64,000 nucleotides of DNA. It comes from Lachnospiraceae bacterium. Lineage in GTDB: Bacteria > Bacillota > Clostridia > Lachnospirales > Lachnospiraceae. The notes below the pieces were generated by a model. The model was not told where the DNA came from, ran no database searches, and saw only the letters and a list, made by a program, of their open reading frames with translations. The stretch spans positions 226,432 through 290,431 of the forward strand of contig SVFT01000002.1 in assembly GCA_015056735.1 (NCBI GenBank), given 5' to 3'. Below, piece after piece: positions 24,298 through 29,858 of the stretch. Both the position numbers and the translations under genes were made by a program. Numbering within the stretch: position 1 is the stretch's first letter; every line of letters starts with the position of its first letter.

Positions 24298-24564
24298 ATG
24301 CCGGCGCTTTCAATGTTTTATGGAATAATTGTTCGTATGCAGAGCGAAAAAGGTGGCAAGCATCACAAGCCTCATATTCATGCTATCTATGGTGATTTTG
24401 AACTTGTCATTGCTCTTGACGGCGAAGTGTTGGAGGGTGAATTCCCATCCAAACAGTTAAAGATGCTTGAAGGTTGGATGGCTATTCATGAGGATGAACT
24501 TAAGGCCAACTGGAAAATGTTAAGTGAAGGAGAAGGTTTCTTCAAGATAGATCCTTTGAAATGA
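24298..24564 (+). CDS. DUF4160 protein
   Basis: This 88-residue protein has the DUF4160 signature: P-A-L-S-M-F-Y-G-I-I-V-R-M near the start, then K-H-H-K-P-H-I-H-A-I-Y-G. The His-rich motif is conserved in the family. ATG 24298 follows aaggaaggagaa. The gene overlaps the window of the DUF2442 gene's Shine-Dalgarno; the two families are commonly paired and suspected of being a small toxin-antitoxin or defence unit. A TATAAT at 24263-24268 could serve as -10 of their promoter. Confidence 0.85.
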   Translation: MPALSMFYGIIVRMQSEKGGKHHKPHIHAIYGDFELVIALDGEVLEGEFPSKQLKMLEGWMAIHEDELKANWKMLSEGEGFFKIDPLK

Positions 24565-24581
24565 TGTGGGGAGGTTTTCTT

Positions 24582-24827
24582 ATGATCAGACCTACTGCGA
24601 TAACGGTTCAACCACAACGGGACTATTGCATAGAGATAACGTTTGATAATGGCGAGCACAAGCTTTTTGACGTAAAGCCATATATCAAAGGTTCATGGTA
24701 CGGAATGCTTGCGGACGAAAACTATTTTTCGAGGGTAAAAACAGACGGTTTTACTGTTGTATGGCCGGAAGGACAGGATATTTGTCCTGACGAGCTATAC
24801 GAAAACTCGAAAGAATTGGTAGTTTGA
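24582..24827 (+). CDS. DUF2442 protein
   Basis: I chose ATG 24582 because GGGGAGG lies 7 bases upstream; an earlier in-frame ATG (24561) has none. The 81-residue protein has the DUF2442 layout: F-D-N-G-E-H-K-L-F-D-V-K-P-Y, L-A-D-E-N-Y-F, V-V-W-P-E-G-Q-D-I-C-P-D-E-L-Y. It probably acts with the DUF4160 protein just upstream. The stop is followed closely by the MntA-like gene, so four genes form one cargo operon. Confidence 0.85.
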   Translation: MIRPTAITVQPQRDYCIEITFDNGEHKLFDVKPYIKGSWYGMLADENYFSRVKTDGFTVVWPEGQDICPDELYENSKELVV

Positions 24828-24841
24828 AAAAGGAGCGTTTT

Positions 24842-25147
24842 ATGATTAGAAGGGTTTATTCGCAAAATGATATTCGGCAACGAATTGTGCCGGTGCTTGA
24901 AAATTATGGCGTTACGCGTGCAATTCTGTTTGGATCTTACGGAAAAGGTGTTGCTTCCGCAGATAGCGATGTGGATCTCGTCGTTGAGAGCGGACTTAAG
25001 GGTCTTGGCTTTGTTGGTCTTGTTGAATCCATTCGAGAAGCTTTAGATGATAAACCGGTGGATGTGTTTGATGTTACGCATATTACTCCGGAATCAAAAG
25101 TTGATAACGAAATCAAAGAAACCGGGGTTGTAATCTATGCAAAATAG
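24842..25147 (+). CDS. mntA: MntA-like nucleotidyltransferase antitoxin
   Basis: ATG 24842 has AAGGAG upstream. The 101-residue protein has the minimal nucleotidyltransferase motif G-S-Y-G-K-G-V-A-S-A-D-S-D-V-D-L, with a third acidic residue in P-V-D-V-F-D. Known MntA proteins inactivate the partner HepT RNase by adding AMP groups to its tyrosine. It overlaps the hepT gene by 11 bases. A TTG at 24824 is an alternative start but would leave the Shine-Dalgarno inside the gene. Confidence 0.88.
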   Translation: MIRRVYSQNDIRQRIVPVLENYGVTRAILFGSYGKGVASADSDVDLVVESGLKGLGFVGLVESIREALDDKPVDVFDVTHITPESKVDNEIKETGVVIYAK

Positions 25148-25460
25148 AATCATTGTAAGTAAAATGCTTCAATACGCGGAGAGGATTTCTGAATATGTCA
25201 GAGGTTTGGATCAGCAGAAGTTTTCCGAAAGCAGCTTGGTTATTGATGCGTGTGTTTTTAATTTGAGTCAGATCGGTGAGCTTGTAGCGCGAGTATCAAA
25301 AGACTATGAGAAGGCTAATAATGATATCCCTTGGCGTCAACTTTATGGATTAAGGAATCGAATTGTTCATGATTATGAGGGTGTAAATCTTAACCTGGTG
25401 TGGCAGATTGTTAATGATGATATACCCGATCTGATTGATAAGCTTAAAAAGATAGTTTAG
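25137..25460 (+). CDS. hepT: HepT-like HEPN ribonuclease toxin (DUF86)
   Basis: This 107-residue all-helical protein carries the HEPN motif R-x4-H-x-Y as R-N-R-I-V-H-D-Y. The Tyr is the residue AMPylated by MntA in characterised systems. Upstream L-S-Q-I-G-E-L is also family-typical. Translational overlap with mntA fits a toxin-antitoxin operon, here a likely stabiliser or phage-defence cargo of the element. A hairpin follows the stop. Confidence 0.9.
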   Translation: MQNRIIVSKMLQYAERISEYVRGLDQQKFSESSLVIDACVFNLSQIGELVARVSKDYEKANNDIPWRQLYGLRNRIVHDYEGVNLNLVWQIVNDDIPDLIDKLKKIV

Positions 25461-25467
25461 AAATTGA

Positions 25468-25495
25468 TTACCCGGTTGGAATTCCAATCGGGTAA
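25468..25495 (+). terminator. Hairpin after hepT
   Basis: A 12-bp stem (TTACCCGG/TTGG with CCAA/TCGGGTAA) with an AATT loop, followed by a weak A/T-rich tail. Likely terminator of the cargo operon. Confidence 0.65.
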
Positions 25496-25505
25496 AATAA
25501 TGCTC

Positions 25506-25534
25506 TTTACATCTTGTGCAAGATGTTGTACTAT
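25506..25534 (+). promoter_or_regulatory. Promoter with operator dyad inside the spacer
   Basis: -35 TTTACA (25506-25511), 17-base spacer, -10 TACTAT (25529-25534). The spacer and end of the -35 hold the perfect dyad CATCTTG-TG-CAAGATG (25510-25525). It probably binds the ribbon-helix-helix protein encoded just downstream. Confidence 0.75.
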
Positions 25535-25554
25535 GATCATGGGGGTGATAGAAT

Positions 25555-25743
25555 TTGAGCGAGTTTGACTCGGTGAAGTACCGGAATACTTTCGCAAAGG
25601 AGAATTATGATCGCATTTCGCTATTCGTAAATCGTGGGGAAAAGGAATACATTCGGAAGTTTGCGAAGGAAAGTAATTGCAGCTTGAATGGCTTTATAGT
25701 CCAGGCTGTTTACGAAAAGATAGAAAGGATGGAGAAAAAGTGA
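25555..25743 (+). CDS. Ribbon-helix-helix (Arc-like) regulator
   Basis: This 62-residue protein starts at TTG 25555 after GGGGGTG. The segment R-I-S-L-F-V-N-R-G-E-K-E-Y-I followed by S-L-N-G-F-I-V-Q-A-V is the beta strand and two helices of an Arc/MetJ-type DNA-binding dimer, a frequent small regulator in Clostridia elements. Its stop overlaps the GTG start of the next gene (GTGA). The dyad in its own promoter suggests autorepression. Confidence 0.8.
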   Translation: MSEFDSVKYRNTFAKENYDRISLFVNRGEKEYIRKFAKESNCSLNGFIVQAVYEKIERMEKK

Positions 25744-26366
25744 AGTTATTTTTGGGGCTAATTAAAAAAGTTATTGCTTTGCCGTTGATCACTATAGGTC
25801 TTGTCGGTGAATATTTCTGCTTATTTCTTTCTTTCTGCACCGGATGCCTTTTGAATGTGATTGCTTTTGTCATGTTTTTGGCCGCTTGCCTGGGCTATTT
25901 TCAATACTTTCGCACCGGAAAATCGCTTGCAATGGCAAACGGCGCGCTTATAGTTGCATTTATTATCTGGACGGTACCTCTTTTTGTAGCTTCCATTTCT
26001 GCAATCTTTTGCAAAATCAAATACCTTGGTTATTATTTTTGGGAAGGCGCTGTTTCGCGTCAAAAACAAGATGAACTTAAAAATGCGAACAATGAAATGC
26101 GCGATGACGATGAAGCAGCAAGGTGGCGTGATGAGTATGCACGCTTTGTGTCTTTCCAAGAATATTATCAGCAGAGAATACGAGAAGAGGCAGAACAAGC
26201 ACACAAAAATGATCAGACTTTTTTTGCCGGTTGTAAGACAGAAGAGCAAATCAAGAAGAGATATAAAGATCTGTGCAAGGTCTATCATCCGGATATGGGC
26301 AATGGAGATTCAGAAACATTTACTGCAATCAAAGAGGAATATGAAAGCAGAATGGCGTCATTCTGA
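25740..26366 (+). CDS. Membrane protein with C-terminal J domain
   Basis: GTG 25740 overlaps the preceding stop and has aggatggag upstream. The 208-residue protein has about three membrane helices in residues 3-105, a charged helical linker, and a C-terminal J-domain-like segment: I-K-K-R-Y-K-D-L-C-K-V-Y followed by H183-P184-D185 and F-T-A-I-K-E-E-Y. The HPD motif is what DnaK needs for stimulation by J proteins. It probably recruits host DnaK to the membrane; the client is unknown. Pairing with a ribbon-helix-helix regulator suggests tight control. Confidence 0.75.
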   Translation: MKLFLGLIKKVIALPLITIGLVGEYFCLFLSFCTGCLLNVIAFVMFLAACLGYFQYFRTGKSLAMANGALIVAFIIWTVPLFVASISAIFCKIKYLGYYFWEGAVSRQKQDELKNANNEMRDDDEAARWRDEYARFVSFQEYYQQRIREEAEQAHKNDQTFFAGCKTEEQIKKRYKDLCKVYHPDMGNGDSETFTAIKEEYESRMASF

Positions 26367-26391
26367 TTGCAATTTAAAAGTGAAAACAGTG

Positions 26392-26718
26392 TTACTTGTG
26401 TTTAGAAAGCAGGTAGTTGCAGAAGTCAATACATTCGCTCTGTTCGGATGTTTTAAGACCGCGAAAACAATTTAACATGGTTTGTTCTGTGGGAGACAGT
26501 GATTTGATTTCGTTTGCTGTCTCTTTTTCTGTAAGTATATAATCGGTAGATACATTAAAGTATTCTGCAATCTTTACTATCGCATCTGTTGACGGAGAAG
26601 CTTTCCCTCTTTTCCAATTTGAATAAATCTGTGGGGTGAGTCCCAACTTCCTCATAAGCGGAACGGCTACTTCATTGTTTTCTTTGATAAGCTTATCTAT
26701 TTTTTCGAAAGGAGTCAT
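26392..26718 (-). CDS. XRE-family repressor
   Basis: I chose the ATG at 26718 because the codons upstream of it would encode an unlikely Phe-rich leader. The 108-residue protein has an N-terminal HTH (V-P-L-M-R-K-L-G-L-T-P-Q-I-Y-S-N-W-K-R-G-K), A-I-V-K-I-A-E-Y-F-N-V-S-T-D-Y-I-L as in cI/XRE repressors, and a short helical tail. It is divergent from the small gene at 26883 with a dyad between them, the layout of a phage-like switch controlling excision or transfer. Confidence 0.82.
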   Translation of the reverse strand: MTPFEKIDKLIKENNEVAVPLMRKLGLTPQIYSNWKRGKASPSTDAIVKIAEYFNVSTDYILTEKETANEIKSLSPTEQTMLNCFRGLKTSEQSECIDFCNYLLSKHK

Positions 26719-26751
26719 TATTGCCACCAAAAACAAAAAAAATACTTTACA

Positions 26752-26769
26752 AAACAATTTAGATTGTTT
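26752..26769. promoter_or_regulatory. Operator dyad between divergent regulator genes
   Basis: AAACAAT-TTAG-ATTGTTT is a perfect 7+7 inverted repeat with a four-base centre, in the A+T-rich gap between the XRE gene and the gene at 26883. Likely binding site of the XRE protein. Confidence 0.65.
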
Positions 26770-26882
26770 ATAGTAAAAACTGGAAATGGGAAAAAAGGAT
26801 GATGTTTTTATTCCAAAACATATATACTCCATTTTAGTTTAGCAAAAGTGGTTTCGAATTTAAAGACGAAAGTATTTAGACA

Positions 26883-27140
26883 ATGCAAATTGAGATTACA
26901 AAAAATTGTCTGTCTGACTGGGCAAAAGAAGTAAAAAAGAAAATGATCGACATGGATATGGATGTGAAGGATGTCTCAGCAAAGTTTAAGTGGACTTCCG
27001 CATATTTTAATTCACTTCTCCGAGGGACAACATATTCGCAACACAATGTTGAGATTGTGAGCCTGTACTTTGGCGTAATCGCTCCGCGGAGTCCAGAAGA
27101 AACAAAGCTTCATAAGAAGACGTATATGGTTGAGATCTGA
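26883..27140 (+). CDS. Small HTH-like protein divergent from the XRE repressor
   Basis: This 85-residue protein has a helical segment (D-V-S-A-K-F-K-W-T-S-A-Y-F-N-S-L-L-R-G) that looks like an XRE-type helix-turn-helix. I do not recognise a specific family. It is in the cro-like position relative to the repressor at 26392-26718. The Shine-Dalgarno is weak (aaagacgaaag). The structured RNA region begins at its stop codon. Confidence 0.6.
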   Translation: MQIEITKNCLSDWAKEVKKKMIDMDMDVKDVSAKFKWTSAYFNSLLRGTTYSQHNVEIVSLYFGVIAPRSPEETKLHKKTYMVEI

Positions 27141-27590
27141 TTATGCAGGCATAGGCCGTGAGGCCTTGCATATATGAAGTACATTGAAAACTTCATAAAG
27201 TCCTGTAACGTCTGTATGAGAGTTAGCTTGGATCCGGACACTGCGCTATGAGGGTATCTTAATGGATGTAACAGAGCGAATTTCTTTGGATCCGTTGTAC
27301 GGTTGGCAACGTAGAACGCGATGATCCTCATATGGTGACAATGATACACACCGACGAAGGTCTTCCCACAGGTATGGGTGGTGTAGGGGCGTGGTAATAT
27401 GCGAGAGCATTTCAATGAAGGTGTAAAAACCTTGTGCCAAGTGAGTAACACGTGGAGCTGCCAAAGCCGCAGGCATTTTTTCTTTATGGAGCGGAGAATA
27501 TCCGCTCGGGTTTGTCCGACCCGATAATACTCAAATCCATTTGGGCGAAGCATCTTTATGATGTTTTTCGCTCCATGAAGAAAAGAGACG
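27140..27590 (+). ncRNA. Large structured non-coding RNA candidate
   Basis: No plausible forward gene is present, but there are many helices. TATGCA/TGCATA encloses GGCC-GTGA-GGCC (27142-27172). Others are ATGAAGT/ACTTCAT (27174-27196), a long-range TATGAGG/CCTCATA, ACACC/GGTGT (27348-27384), ATGC-GAGA-GCAT (27399-27410) and AAGGT/ACCTT (27418-27433). A 16-bp stem 27478-27493 with 27569-27584 encloses hairpins at 27507-27523, 27530-27545 and 27551-27563. Two GNRA tetraloops (GUGA, GAGA) are strong RNA signs. The hairpin GAGCGGA/TCCGCTC (27489-27507) competes with the 16-bp stem, so two folds are possible. Size and setting recall ornate large RNAs such as ROOL or GOLLD, but I cannot assign a family. 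The strand is inferred from the GNRA loops. Confidence 0.65.
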
Positions 27591-27596
27591 GATCTC

Positions 27597-27610
27597 GTGC
27601 GACGTCGCAC
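27597..27610. promoter_or_regulatory. 14-bp palindrome, copy 7
   Basis: GTGCGACGTCGCAC immediately downstream of the structured RNA region and 84 bases before the GTG start at 27695. No T run precedes it. Confidence 0.7.
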
Positions 27611-27694
27611 AGATTCTTGTAACAACTGCATTACTTGTCTTAATGGTGGTGTATCTATCAAAGGTTCAATTATAAAGCAAAGGAGAAAAGGCAC

Positions 27695-27952
27695 GTGGAC
27701 TTAAAAGAAATCGGAAATGAACTTGCTTGGATGACAATTAAATGGTTCCTTGAAGACCCTATGCGCATTTCATTTTTGGCATTTATAGCTATATCCCTGT
27801 TTATGTTTGCTATTGCCTATCCTCTCGCATGCATCGCTGATGAAAAGCTGGAAGCCGAGGAAGAGCGTAGAACGGAAGACTCACAAAGTAATAAAGTATT
27901 GAAAAGAAAGGTATACGAATCAAACCGCGACAAGAACAAGGACGCCCGCTAG
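27695..27952 (+). CDS. Small membrane protein
   Basis: GTG 27695 has AAAGGAGAA upstream. The 85-residue protein has one strong membrane helix (about residues 25-45, I-S-F-L-A-F-I-A-I-S-L-F-M-F-A-I) with a Lys/Arg/Glu-rich cytoplasmic C-terminus. I do not recognise the family. It lies between the RNA region and the excisionase gene; its stop overlaps the following terminator stem. A role in element regulation or stress sensing cannot be told from sequence. Confidence 0.65.
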   Translation: MDLKEIGNELAWMTIKWFLEDPMRISFLAFIAISLFMFAIAYPLACIADEKLEAEEERRTEDSQSNKVLKRKVYESNRDKNKDAR

Positions 27953-27965
27953 GCGTTCTTTTTTT
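27938..27965 (+). terminator. Intrinsic terminator before palindrome copy 8
   Basis: A 9-bp stem AAGGACGCC/GGCGTTCTT with a CGCTA loop is followed by a T run that abuts the palindrome. The stem sequence is nearly the same as at 2871, 6359 and 22313. Confidence 0.85.
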
Positions 27966-27979
27966 GTGCGACGTCGCAC
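27966..27979. promoter_or_regulatory. 14-bp palindrome, copy 8
   Basis: GTGCGACGTCGCAC, 24 bases before the excisionase-like gene (ATG 28004), with AGGAGG between. Confidence 0.75.
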
Positions 27980-28003
27980 AGATTATTGATAGGAGGATAA
28001 GGC

Positions 28004-28342
28004 ATGGGAGCATTGTACGATCTGCTTACCGAGCAGAATTATGGAAAAGACGAATTTGATATTGCGATCACAGAGCGTAATCGCACGATCGAGCGTCTTA
28101 CGAAAGAGAATAATGAGCTGCGGGAGCAGATCGGCGCTTATAAACAGATCGAGCGTCAGCAAAAAGAGACGGGGCCTGCGCCACTTACCGTAGATATTAA
28201 ACAGCTTATGAAAATGCTCCAGGTTGGAGCACCGAGTGCAAAGCTTGTTGCTGAACAGGCAGGAGCTACGATCCAGATCGGGAGGCGGGTTCGGTATTCC
28301 GTTGATAAGATCAAACGATACATTGCCGCTATGTCAGAATAG
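28004..28342 (+). CDS. Excisionase-like HTH DNA-binding protein
   Basis: This 112-residue protein has AGGAGG before ATG 28004. Residues about 20-55 are a coiled coil (E-R-L-T-K-E-N-N-E-L-R-E-Q-I). The C-terminal 50 residues form a winged-helix-like domain (K-Q-L-M-K-M-L-Q-V-G-A-P-S-A-K-L-V-A and I-Q-I-G-R-R-V-R-Y-S-V-D-K-I) as in element-encoded excisionases, which bind DNA and bend it for the integrase. The position just upstream of int fits. Whether the coiled coil is part of a dimerising Xis is not known. Confidence 0.75.
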   Translation: MGALYDLLTEQNYGKDEFDIAITERNRTIERLTKENNELREQIGAYKQIERQQKETGPAPLTVDIKQLMKMLQVGAPSAKLVAEQAGATIQIGRRVRYSVDKIKRYIAAMSE

Positions 28343-28353
28343 GATCTTGTGAT

Positions 28354-28395
28354 AATATTTACCTTGGAGAGAAAAGTCATTCCAAAGTAAATAAT
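28354..28395. repeat. Imperfect inverted repeat between xis-like gene and integrase
   Basis: ATTTACCTTGGA and TCCAAAGTAAAT pair with one mismatch across a 12-base loop. It could be a weak terminator or attenuator, or a binding site for integrase or excisionase. Confidence 0.5.
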
Positions 28396-28410
28396 ACGGA
28401 GGAATGAAAA

Positions 28411-29661
28411 ATGGATAACAGTATTATCAGAAAGGACTATAAGGGACAAAAACTAAGAACAGGTGAAGGGTATCGTAAGGATCGTGAACTCTATTTTTAC
28501 CGGTATACCGACAAGAAAAAAGGCAAGCGAAGAACAATATACGATAAAGATCTGGTCAGCCTTAGAGAACGTGAAGATAAGATTCTAATCGGCCTTGGTG
28601 ATCCGGGTAAAAAAGCAGATGCTTTAAAGCTTGTAACGTTGAACGATGCTTTCGCTGCATGGCTTAAACTCTCACCGAAGCAAAAGCAGACAAAAGAGAA
28701 TCTTTTGCGGCTTTGGAAAAATCATGTTGCCAATGATATTGGCGAATATAAAATCGCTTATATTCGTTCCAGTGATATCAAGGAGTTCTATAACCGCCTT
28801 GCAAAGAGAGGCCTTTCCAAGAGTACGATCAAGATTTATCGGGGAATACTCACAGGAACATTTGATTTATTGGTTGATGATGATATTCTTGCAAAGAATC
28901 CTGCTAGTCGGGCCTTTTCCGGTCAGGGAAAGGCGCCGGTAAAAAGAGAGGCTCTTACGATCGATGCACAGGAAAAGCTTCTTGCATATATAGAAGAGAG
29001 CACGATTTATAAAAAGCATGTTCCGCTCATCAAGATCATGTTAAATACCGCGCTTCGATGCGGAGAACTGATCGGACTTACTTGGAGTGATGTTGATTTT
29101 GACAAGAGAGTTTTGAAAGTTGATCATCAGCTCATTTACAAGGACATTGGAGACGGATATCAGTTCTATAACGTTTTGCCCAAAACCGATTGCGGCAAAA
29201 GGGTGATCCCGATATCGAACGAAACTGTGCAACTCTTTAAGGAGCAGAAGAAGATAAACCTTTTACTGGGTGTTGATTCTTCGCTTCAGACGGCAGGACT
29301 TCGTGGATTTGTTTTTACATCCAAGGGAGGCACGCCGATCATGCCGGCAACGCTTAATGCCATTCTTTACAATATCGTTTCTTCCTATAATAAGAAAGAA
29401 ACGAAGAGGGCAGAAAGCGAAGGAAGGTGCCCTGAACTTCTTCCAAAGTTCTCCGCGCATGTGCTTCGGCATACTGCCTGCACGCGGCTTGCGGAGCGTG
29501 GAATGCAGGCAAAAGCGCTTCAGGTATATATGGGGCACGCTGATTACTCAACCACGATGAATGTATATACGCATATCGAATCGATCAATACTCTGCGCAG
29601 TGAGTATGAACATGTTTTTGATGTAGGCGGTGAAAACATGGAACAAGTGGTACACGAATAG
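28411..29661 (+). CDS. int: Tyrosine integrase, Tn916 family
   Basis: This 416-residue recombinase has an N-terminal arm-type DNA-binding domain, a core-binding SAM-like domain (about 75-165) and the catalytic domain. Active-site residues seen are Arg in A-L-R-C-G-E-L-I-G-L, His and Arg in S-A-H-V-L-R-H-T, His in M-G-H-A-D-Y-S-T-T and the Tyr nucleophile in N-V-Y-T-H-I. It starts after ACGGAGGAATG. As the last gene of the element it marks the right end. It catalyses integration and, with the excisionase, circularisation. Confidence 0.95.
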   Translation: MDNSIIRKDYKGQKLRTGEGYRKDRELYFYRYTDKKKGKRRTIYDKDLVSLREREDKILIGLGDPGKKADALKLVTLNDAFAAWLKLSPKQKQTKENLLRLWKNHVANDIGEYKIAYIRSSDIKEFYNRLAKRGLSKSTIKIYRGILTGTFDLLVDDDILAKNPASRAFSGQGKAPVKREALTIDAQEKLLAYIEESTIYKKHVPLIKIMLNTALRCGELIGLTWSDVDFDKRVLKVDHQLIYKDIGDGYQFYNVLPKTDCGKRVIPISNETVQLFKEQKKINLLLGVDSSLQTAGLRGFVFTSKGGTPIMPATLNAILYNIVSSYNKKETKRAESEGRCPELLPKFSAHVLRHTACTRLAERGMQAKALQVYMGHADYSTTMNVYTHIESINTLRSEYEHVFDVGGENMEQVVHE

Positions 29662-29732
29662 CGGTGTAAAAATGCGTATTTTGAAAATGACATGAATGCA
29701 CAATAAGAAAAATCTAAAGAAATTCTTAATTA

Positions 29733-29759
29733 TTAGCACTCAACCTGTTTGAGTGCTAA
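29733..29759. promoter_or_regulatory. CIRCE element (HrcA operator)
   Basis: TTAGCACTC-N9-GAGTGCTAA matches the CIRCE consensus exactly. It lies just upstream of the -35 of htpG, so htpG is predicted to be repressed by HrcA and induced by heat. Confidence 0.95.
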
Positions 29760-29766
29760 TTTTTTA

Positions 29767-29795
29767 TTGACTTGCCATTTCAGCCGTATTACAAT
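29767..29795 (+). promoter_or_regulatory. Sigma-A promoter of htpG
   Basis: -35 TTGACT (29767-29772), 17-base spacer, -10 TACAAT (29790-29795), directly after CIRCE. Confidence 0.85.
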
Positions 29796-29858
29796 CATAT
29801 ACAGAGCTCGGAGGGAATCTGTTTTCCCGGGTGGTAATACGAAAGGAAGTGCAATATA

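Larger units (their letters stand above)
1..29700. mobile_element. Integrated conjugative element, Tn1549/CTn-like, right-hand part
   Basis: The stretch holds a coherent set of conjugation and integration genes: DUF4366 protein, MobC-like protein, topoisomerase III, methylase/SNF2 fusion, TnpV, MOBP relaxase, oriT-like repeats, excisionase-like protein and tyrosine integrase. This order is typical of Tn1549/CTn-type elements of Clostridia. The left end and the type IV secretion genes lie outside the window. The right junction must fall between the integrase stop (29661) and the CIRCE element of htpG (29733); I could not find an attachment repeat because the left end is missing. A 14-bp palindrome repeated eight times is confined to this part, which supports its being one unit. 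Confidence 0.88.

Noticed and set aside
27597-27610. GTGCG as the 5' end of a group II intron
   Set aside because: The palindrome has the GUGYG start, but no domain V or VI signature follows within the element and the motif recurs eight times with different flanks.
27110-27694. 194-codon minus-strand frame over the structured RNA
   Set aside because: Composition is unlike a protein, there is no Shine-Dalgarno, and the helices and GNRA loops explain the sequence better.
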